11,741 nucleotides of DNA from Halovivax sp. (GTDB taxonomy: Archaea; Halobacteriota; Halobacteria; Halobacteriales; Natrialbaceae), in contig SLIS01000182.1 in NCBI GenBank assembly GCA_007135505.1, positions 1 through 11,741 on the forward strand. The letters are read 5' to 3'. Position 1 is the stretch's first letter. Each line of letters starts with the position of its first letter. Shown here piece by piece: positions 6,469-11,741 of this stretch. The notes beneath the pieces are model-generated. The model ran no database searches. It was given only the letters and a program-made list of their open reading frames with translations, and was not told the origin of the DNA. Made by a program: the position numbers and the translations under genes.

Positions 6469-8337
6469 GTGAGCGACGAGCCAATCGAAGCCGTTCGAAC
6501 CCTCTCGGACGTGTTCTTCACCGTCGACAGGGACTGGCATATCACGTACTGTAACCAGTCGGGAACACGGTTGTTCGGACAGTCCAACGCCGAACTCCGC
6601 GGACAGTTACTCTGGGACGCGCTGCCGCCCGGATTCGACGACCAGCTAGCGGACGTGCTGTTCGAAGCGATGCATTCGGGTCGAACGACGTCCGCCGATT
6701 GCTACGGGTCGAGTGGCGACAGTTGGTACGAGTCGCGGGCCTATCCCACCGAGAACGGACTGTCGGTGTTCTTCCTCGACGTGACGGATCGGAAACAGCG
6801 AGAGGCGACACTCGAGCAGAACGCGGCAGCCGTCGAAGCCCTCGAAGACGGCGTCATCACGCTCGATTCGAACTTTCACGTCGTCTCGATCAACGACGCA
6901 GTCGTCGACACGTTCGGCGTCCAAAAGGCCGACGTCACCGGTGATCACGTCGATCGGGTTACTGAACTGGCCGCGATTCCGGACGACGACGTCGTCGCGC
7001 TCGGCCGGGCACTCGACGAGGTCGCGTCGGGAAGCGTCGCCCAGCGAACGCTCGAGATAACCTACGCCGTCGACGAGACGGCCAGTCGCAACGGCGAGGT
7101 CCGTATCGCACCGATCGACTCGTGGAACGCTCGACTCGCGCTCGTATTCCGGGACGTGACCAATCAGCGTGACTACGAACACCTCGTCCACTCGCTCCAC
7201 GAGATCACCCGGTGGTTGCTCGAATCGTCCGATCCGGAAGAGATCTGTGCGATCGCCGTCCACGCCGGGAGCGATCTCCTCGAACTACCCATCAGCGGCA
7301 TCTGGTTGCTGGAGCAAGAAAAGGGCTACCTGGACCCGATCGCCGGCACGGCCGATGCACACGAGGAGTTCGGCGGTCTCCCTCGTTTTCGACCGGGTGA
7401 AGGGCTCGTCTGGGACGTCTACGAGGACGGCGACCCCACGATCTTCGACGATCTTCGGGAGGAAGACGGCGTCTATAATCCGGACACGCCATTGCGAAGC
7501 GAGATAATCGCGCCGATCGGCGCCTACGGCGTGCTGATGACGGGTTCGTTCGAACCCGGACGATTCGACGAGACGGACCTCGAGTTGGTCTCGACGCTTA
7601 CCGAAAACACGCGGGCCGCGCTCGATCGGGCCGATCGAGAGCGAGTGCTTCGGGATCGGACGGAGCGACTCGAGCGCCAGTCCGAGCGGCTCGAGGCCGT
7701 CGCGACGGTGCTTTCGGAGGACCTGAAAGAGGAGTTGACGGTCGTTGCGGACGCCCTGGAGGCAAGCGCCGAGAACTCGAACGAGTGGGAATTCCCCTTC
7801 GCCGAAGACGAAGCCGCGGAAACCCTCGATCGCACCGAACGGCTCATCGACGACATCCGGGAGTACGCACGAAACGCGACCTCGGTCGGACAGCGGGCTC
7901 CGGTCGACCTGGAAAGCGCGATATCCGACGCGATCGACGCCTCTCGCCTCGAGAGCGCGGCCGTCGTCGTCGAAGATGGGGCCACCCTCCGAGCAGACCC
8001 GGAACGGTTTCGGTACCTCCTCGAAACGATATTCGACGATGCGGAATACCGCTCGGCGGACGACGTGACGATCCAGATCGGAACGCTCGGTCTCGACACG
8101 CCCGCGACGGGGTCACGCGGATTTTTCATCCTCGACGACGCCTCCGGAAACGCCCCGGCGGCACCGGAGACGGTACCGGACCTCACGATCGACGGGGACG
8201 AGTCGGGCGACGGGCTCGGGCTGGCGGTCGCCCGAGTGATCGCCGAAGCCCACGGCTGGTCGGTGTCCATCGGCGTCGGCGATCGAGGGGGGACGCGATT
8301 CGAAGTTCGCGACGTGACGACGCTCGATTCGACCTGA
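6469..8337 (+). CDS. PAS-PAS-GAF histidine-kinase-like protein with degenerate catalytic core
   Basis: A 622-residue cytosolic sensor-like protein with no membrane segment. PAS 1 covers about 11-112, ending LDVTDRKQRE. PAS 2 covers about 118-232, ending FRDVTNQRDYE. A GAF domain covers about 243-385 and a coiled coil about 380-415, followed by a histidine-kinase-like region to 620. Where haloarchaeal kinases have S-H-D-L-R-N-P-L, this protein has SEDLKEEL, so the phospho-acceptor His is Glu 417. The N-box reads ETIFDDA (519-525), with Asp 524 in place of the Mg-binding Asn. G1 reads DDASGN (556-561), keeping the Asp but not the first Gly. G2, GDGLGLAVARVIAEAHGW (580-597), is intact. The GTG start is fixed by a GGAGG site. 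It may act as a pseudokinase, ligand-sensing scaffold or regulator of other kinases. Its stop is 3 nt from that of the convergent response regulator, a likely functional partner by position only. Confidence 0.85.
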   Translation: MSDEPIEAVRTLSDVFFTVDRDWHITYCNQSGTRLFGQSNAELRGQLLWDALPPGFDDQLADVLFEAMHSGRTTSADCYGSSGDSWYESRAYPTENGLSVFFLDVTDRKQREATLEQNAAAVEALEDGVITLDSNFHVVSINDAVVDTFGVQKADVTGDHVDRVTELAAIPDDDVVALGRALDEVASGSVAQRTLEITYAVDETASRNGEVRIAPIDSWNARLALVFRDVTNQRDYEHLVHSLHEITRWLLESSDPEEICAIAVHAGSDLLELPISGIWLLEQEKGYLDPIAGTADAHEEFGGLPRFRPGEGLVWDVYEDGDPTIFDDLREEDGVYNPDTPLRSEIIAPIGAYGVLMTGSFEPGRFDETDLELVSTLTENTRAALDRADRERVLRDRTERLERQSERLEAVATVLSEDLKEELTVVADALEASAENSNEWEFPFAEDEAAETLDRTERLIDDIREYARNATSVGQRAPVDLESAISDAIDASRLESAAVVVEDGATLRADPERFRYLLETIFDDAEYRSADDVTIQIGTLGLDTPATGSRGFFILDDASGNAPAAPETVPDLTIDGDESGDGLGLAVARVIAEAHGWSVSIGVGDRGGTRFEVRDVTTLDST

Positions 8338-8340
8338 CGC

Positions 8341-8928
8341 TCACTTCGGCGCGGTCGATGGTTGGCCGGTTATGTCCCGACAGAGTCGTCGATAGACGTC
8401 CTGATCGAACAGTTCGGCAAGCGTATCGTCGACGCTCGCTCGCAGTACGGCGAGTTGGTCCTCGAGAGCCGCGTACTCGGAGTGGGCTTTCAGTTCGGCG
8501 TCGGTCTTCTCGGTGTCGAGTAACGCTTTCTTCGCGGCCAGTGAAAAGTACTCCTGGAGCTGATCGTCGTACGTCGACCGAAGGAGCAGTTGATCGACGA
8601 CGGATCGAATGTCCGCTTTCGATACGGGCTTGACGAGGTACTCGTCAAACCCCATTTCGATGACGCCGAAGTCCGGTTCGACCGCCGTGACCATCGCGAT
8701 CCGACAGTCCAGCTCCCGCTCGCGAATCGTACCGAGGATGCTGTCACCCGAGAGCGCCGGCATGCGTCGATCGAGTAACACGACGTCGACGGAGTCGTCG
8801 ATGAGCGCGAGCGCCTCGTTGCCATCGTCGGTCGTCGTCACCGAGAACTCGTCCGGGAGCCACGTCGCATACAGCGCCGCGAGATCGGATTCGTCTTCGA
8901 CGATCAGCACGTGAGCCGATTGAGACAT
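8341..8928 (-). CDS. Response regulator, receiver domain plus HalX domain
   Basis: A 195-residue response regulator. The receiver domain (about 5-115) has all usual residues: acidic pair in LIVEDE (8-13), phospho-acceptor D53 in VVLLDRRMP (49-57), T81 in MVTAVEPD, and K100 in EYLVKPV. Residues about 118-180, starting LQEYFSLAAKKALLDTEKT, match the haloarchaeal HalX domain, a helical module of unknown function found after receivers. There is no DNA-binding or enzymatic output domain. Translation from ATG 8928 is supported by GGAGG 9 nt upstream. The same frame is open further upstream into purL (to 9747), but that part is a shadow of purL. It should be phosphorylatable by some histidine kinase. 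The convergent kinase-like neighbour lacks its own phospho-acceptor His, so another kinase may be needed. Confidence 0.9.
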   Translation of the reverse strand: MSQSAHVLIVEDESDLAALYATWLPDEFSVTTTDDGNEALALIDDSVDVVLLDRRMPALSGDSILGTIRERELDCRIAMVTAVEPDFGVIEMGFDEYLVKPVSKADIRSVVDQLLLRSTYDDQLQEYFSLAAKKALLDTEKTDAELKAHSEYAALEDQLAVLRASVDDTLAELFDQDVYRRLCRDITGQPSTAPK

Positions 8929-8937
8929 TAGCTGTAA

Positions 8938-8942
8938 CCTCC
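8938..8942 (-). promoter_or_regulatory. Shine-Dalgarno site of the HalX response regulator
   Basis: On the - strand GGAGG lies 9 nt before the ATG at 8928, so this gene has a leader and initiates by Shine-Dalgarno pairing, as does its convergent neighbour. Confidence 0.7.
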
Positions 8943-8998
8943 GGGAACGTTTTCGAAGCACACAGTAGACGATCAAGAAGATATCGGCACATACACCC

Positions 8999-9032
8999 AA
9001 AAATGGCCGGTTTTCTCGGGTTCGGAACCCGA
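8999..9032 (-). terminator. Palindrome plus T5 downstream of purL, probable terminator
   Basis: TCGGGTTC (9016-9023) and GAACCCGA (9025-9032) are exact reverse complements around one base. On the - strand a T5 (complement of 8999-9003) follows about 12 nt later. The element starts 42 nt after the purL stop and lies upstream of the response regulator gene, so it could separate the two transcripts. Its near-perfect symmetry would also suit a protein-binding operator. Confidence 0.45.
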
Positions 9033-9073
9033 AAGCGGATACAGTTTCCGAATCGAGCGGGACCCGGGTTTGA

Positions 9074-11266
9074 CTACTCGAGAGCGTTCGTGATCGTCGA
9101 CCGAAGCGCCGCGATTTCCTCGGCAGTGTACCGAAGCGAATCGGAACCGACGTCGACCGTGAGCCGTGGGTCGTCCGTCGAGGAACCGATCGACGTGACG
9201 GTCGCCGACTCGCCGACGATTTCACGGACGACGTCCGGGTCGGCCGTCTGGACGAGAACCCGTCCCGGTCGCTCTTCGAAGAGGACGCCGGCAGGATCCG
9301 CCGACGACGGGAGTTCGACGGAGAGTCCGGCCGCCTCGGAGACCATCTCTGCGAGCGAGACGGCCAGGCCCCCGTGGCTGACGTCGTGGACAGCCCGGGT
9401 CGTGTCGGCACGCGCGACACGTGAAATCGCGTCGACCAGGTCGGACGGGTTCTCGGGAATCGTCGGGAAATGATCAGTCCCGTCGAATCGGTCGAGGTAG
9501 ATGGACCCGCCAAGGGACGGTTGGTCCAGCTCGACGGCCGGTCCGACGAGCAGGAGATCGCCCTCGGGTCGGGCGGCCGTCGTGGGCGCATCGACGCCGG
9601 GACGCGAACCGACCATCGCCAGCGTCGGCGTCGGTGGGATCGGACCCGACGGTGAGTCGTTATACAGCGAAACGTTCCCCCCGACGACCGGGACCGAGAG
9701 CCGGTCACACATCGCAGCCAATCCGTCGACGATCGCGCTAAATCCACCGTAGACGTCCGGTTTCTCCGGGTTACCGCCGTTCAGACAGTCCACCGCCGCG
9801 AGCGGGGTCGCCCCGACGGCGGCGAGGTTCGTCGCATTCTCGAGGGCGACCGCCCGCGCGCCATCGTAGGGATCGGCCGACGTCCAGTTCGGTTCGGCAC
9901 CGCTAGAGATGGCGAGTCCGACCGGCTGATCCGACGACACTCGGTCGTTCGCGTACGTTCCCGTCACCTCGTCCAGGGCGAGGACGGCCGCATCCGCACC
10001 CGGTCCGAGTGCGGTCCGGGTCCCGACCTCGTGGTCGTACTGCCGGTAGACCCAGCGTTTCGAGGCGGTGTTCGGACTGGAAACGACCGCCTCGAACGCG
10101 TCCTCGAGTGGCGGCTGCGGCGACGGCAGTGCCCGGGATGGCGGTTCGGGATCGATCGATTCGAGGTCGTTCATCGGGGCACCCTCGCCGAGGAAGGTCG
10201 CCTCGACGTCGACGATCGTCTCGCCGTCGAACGTACATCGGTACGAACCGTCCGTCACCTCGCCGATCACCGCACACTCGAGGTCGAATCGGTCGGCGAT
10301 CGCCGCGACGCGATCGACGTTCTCCGGGCGGACTTCGTAGCACATCCGCTCCTGAGATTCGGCGAGTAGAATCTCGAGGCCGTTCATGTTCGGTTCGCGC
10401 TGTGGGACCCGTTCGAGTTCGATCTCGGCGCCGAGGCCGCCCTTCGCGACGAGTTCGCTCGACGCACCACCGAGACCTGCCGCACCGAGGTCGCGGGCCG
10501 ACTCGATCAGGTCCTCCTCGAGTAAGACCTCGTTGGCCTCGATGAGGAGCTTCTCCGCGTACGGATCGCCGACCTGGACCGCCGGACGATCCTCCGTTTC
10601 GGCGTCCTCGTCGAGATCCTCGCTCGCGAAGCTCGCACCACCCAGCCCGTCACGCCCGGTCGCGTTCCCGAAGACGACGAGCTTGTTGCCCGGTTGCTGG
10701 GCCTCAGCCGTGACGAGTCGATTGGGTTCGAGCAATCCCACACAGGCCACGTTGACCAGCGGATTACCCTCGTAGTCCGGATGGAAGTCGACGCTACCGG
10801 TGACCGTCGGAACGCCGATGCAGTTGCCATAGTGGCTGATTCCTTCGACGACACCCTCGAAGAGGTACTTCGAGTGTTCGTCGTCGAACTCGCCGAAGTA
10901 GAGGCTATCGGCGAGTGCGATCGGATACGCACCCATCGAGAGCGTGTCACGGACGATCCCGCCCACCCCCGTCGCTGCTCCGTCGAAGGGATCGACGTAG
11001 GAAGGGTGATTGTGGCTCTCGATACCGAGCGTAATGTAGATCGAATCCGAGTCGGATGCGGTGGGGACCTCGACGACGGCTGCGTCGTCACCGGGCCCGA
11101 CGATCACGTGTTCGCCATCGCTCTCGAAGGCAGAGAGAAGCGGCCGTGAGGACCGATAGGCACAGTGTTCGCTCCAGAGGTTCTCGAACAGAGCCGACTC
11201 CGCGGGGGTCGGCTCTCGTCCGAGTTCCTCCACGACGAGCTCCCGATCGGACGCGGCAAGACTCAT
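9074..11266 (-). CDS. purL: Phosphoribosylformylglycinamidine synthase subunit PurL
   Basis: A 730-residue small-type PurL, the ATP-dependent synthetase subunit that converts FGAR to FGAM in purine biosynthesis, using ammonia made by PurQ with PurS in the complex. Visible signatures are [11 protein letters not shown] (30-40) with the catalytic His at 34, GIESHNHPS (81-89), [16 protein letters not shown] (92-107), [36 protein letters not shown] and [10 protein letters not shown]. The length matches archaeal and Bacillus-type PurL (roughly 700-750), without the long glutaminase fusion of the large enterobacterial enzyme. ATG 11266 lies 29 nt after a TTTACT box, so the mRNA is probably leaderless. 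purQ and purS are not in the window. The stop is TAG at 9074-9076. Confidence 0.97.
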   Translation of the reverse strand: MSLAASDRELVVEELGREPTPAESALFENLWSEHCAYRSSRPLLSAFESDGEHVIVGPGDDAAVVEVPTASDSDSIYITLGIESHNHPSYVDPFDGAATGVGGIVRDTLSMGAYPIALADSLYFGEFDDEHSKYLFEGVVEGISHYGNCIGVPTVTGSVDFHPDYEGNPLVNVACVGLLEPNRLVTAEAQQPGNKLVVFGNATGRDGLGGASFASEDLDEDAETEDRPAVQVGDPYAEKLLIEANEVLLEEDLIESARDLGAAGLGGASSELVAKGGLGAEIELERVPQREPNMNGLEILLAESQERMCYEVRPENVDRVAAIADRFDLECAVIGEVTDGSYRCTFDGETIVDVEATFLGEGAPMNDLESIDPEPPSRALPSPQPPLEDAFEAVVSSPNTASKRWVYRQYDHEVGTRTALGPGADAAVLALDEVTGTYANDRVSSDQPVGLAISSGAEPNWTSADPYDGARAVALENATNLAAVGATPLAAVDCLNGGNPEKPDVYGGFSAIVDGLAAMCDRLSVPVVGGNVSLYNDSPSGPIPPTPTLAMVGSRPGVDAPTTAARPEGDLLLVGPAVELDQPSLGGSIYLDRFDGTDHFPTIPENPSDLVDAISRVARADTTRAVHDVSHGGLAVSLAEMVSEAAGLSVELPSSADPAGVLFEERPGRVLVQTADPDVVREIVGESATVTSIGSSTDDPRLTVDVGSDSLRYTAEEIAALRSTITNALE

Positions 11267-11289
11267 TAGGTGAGTGCAATAAGGCGCGG

Positions 11290-11295
11290 AGTAAA
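11290..11295 (-). promoter_or_regulatory. TATA-like box of purL
   Basis: On the - strand CCCCTTTACTCC holds TTTACT beginning 29 nt before the purL ATG at 11266, the spacing expected for a leaderless transcript. Confidence 0.5.
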
Positions 11296-11367
11296 GGGGT
11301 TTCTATGTGGGCTCTGGCGGGTGAGAGTCGACGCCAGCGCGGTTCGACCGACGAACTGTCGGTGGAG

Positions 11368-11375
11368 TTTTATTC
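11368..11375 (+). promoter_or_regulatory. TATA-like box of the epimerase/SDR gene
   Basis: TTTTATTC begins 28 nt before the ATG at 11396 and is the clearest AT-rich patch in the 129-nt divergent region shared with purL. A leaderless start follows from this spacing. Confidence 0.55.
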
Positions 11376-11395
11376 GAACCGACCCGAGAACCGGT

Positions 11396-11741
11396 ATGCG
11401 AATCGCCATCCTCGGCTGTGGGTACGTCGGGCTCGAACTGGCACGGCAGCTTCGAGGCCACGGCCACGACGTCTGGGGCGTCCGTCGCTCCCCAACGGGC
11501 CTGGATCAGGTCGAAGGTGCCGGCGTGCACGCCGTCCAGGCCGACGTGACCGACGGGGAGGCCTTACACGCCGTTCCGGACGTCGACGCCGTCGTCTTCG
11601 CGGCGAGCAGCGGCGGCCGCGGACCGGAGGCCGCCCGGGCCGTCTACGTGGACGGGCTCGAGACGGTGCTCGAACACTTCGGAGACCGTGCGTCCGCGCC
11701 GGATCGACTGGTCTACACGTCCTCGAGCGGCGTCCACGGCG
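11396..11741 (+). CDS. NAD(P)-binding epimerase/dehydratase-type (extended SDR) protein, truncated by the window end
   Basis: The first 115 residues of an NAD(P)-dependent epimerase/dehydratase-like protein. It opens with MRIAILGCGYVGLELARQL, containing the Rossmann glycine motif G-C-G-Y-V-G-L, and continues with HDVWGVRRSP. The acidic strand end QADVTD and VDAVVFAASS follow. The last visible part, LVYTSSSGVHG, is the usual Y-T-S-S-x-G-V-x-G strand that precedes the catalytic Tyr region of extended SDRs. The catalytic Y-x-x-x-K and the substrate domain lie outside the window, so the substrate cannot be told. The GCGYVG form is like that of YeeZ-type proteins annotated as SDR family. It is divergent from purL, with a leaderless promoter. 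Confidence 0.85.
   Translation, partial: MRIAILGCGYVGLELARQLRGHGHDVWGVRRSPTGLDQVEGAGVHAVQADVTDGEALHAVPDVDAVVFAASSGGRGPEAARAVYVDGLETVLEHFGDRASAPDRLVYTSSSGVHG

Noticed and set aside
6022..6540. Possible - strand gene across the 356-nt gap (172 codons) and overlapping + strand frames of 82-117 codons
   Set aside because: The translations are Arg/Ser/Pro-rich and not acidic, they overlap the well-supported flanking genes, and they have no recognisable domain or promoter.
1804..8955. A 13-mer (CGAAAACGTTCCC) next to the SagB-like start (1804-1816) and, on the other strand, before the response regulator (8943-8955)
   Set aside because: About one or two shared 13-mers are expected by chance in a window of this size, and the two copies sit differently relative to their genes. 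Not a supported regulatory motif.
8341..9747. A 468-codon - strand frame that would add about 270 residues to the response regulator
   Set aside because: The extra part is Arg/Ser-rich and lies over purL in another frame. The receiver domain starts right after ATG 8928, which has its own GGAGG site, so there is no fusion.

Overview
The window looks like an ordinary stretch of a haloarchaeal (class Halobacteria) chromosome. The DNA is GC-rich with strong G/C at third codon positions. The predicted proteins are rich in Asp and Glu. Several start codons sit about 27-29 nt downstream of an AT-rich TATA-like hexamer with no room for a leader, which is the leaderless arrangement common in haloarchaea. 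PurL is of the small archaeal/Gram-positive type, and the response regulator carries a HalX domain, a haloarchaeal hallmark. I see no tRNA, rRNA, CRISPR array, transposase or phage gene.

Layout from left to right: the last 21 codons of an unidentified + strand gene (to 67); a two-domain SagB/ThcOx nitroreductase-like dehydrogenase on the - strand (246-1802); divergently, a conserved archaeal DUF6775-like putative metalloprotein (1924-2709); an NAD kinase (2918-3754); a four-helix membrane protein (about 3934-4362); and a diverged dUTPase/dCTP deaminase-superfamily protein (4429-4893). A redoxin with a CNHCP motif on the - strand (4992-5561) converges on the last of these across a long imperfect hairpin, and diverges from a small acidic protein with a ribbon-helix-helix-like N-terminus (5654-6112). 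After a 356-nt gap without a convincing gene come a PAS-PAS-GAF histidine-kinase-like protein (6469-8337) and, converging on it with only 3 nt between the stop codons, a receiver-HalX response regulator (8341-8928). The - strand purL (9074-11266) follows, and then, divergently, the start of an NAD(P)-binding epimerase/SDR-type gene that runs off the window end.

The genes do not form one obvious pathway. NAD kinase, PurL and the dUTPase-like protein all belong to nucleotide metabolism but are not in one operon. The most notable unit is the convergent signalling pair. The kinase-like protein keeps its PAS and GAF sensor modules and its G2 box, but the phospho-acceptor His (E417 in its place), the N-box Asn (D524) and the first G1 glycine (A558) are all replaced. 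It therefore looks like a pseudo-histidine kinase, while the neighbouring receiver keeps D53, T81 and K100. These two are also the only genes here with a clear GGAGG Shine-Dalgarno site. No wholly new multi-gene system is evident.
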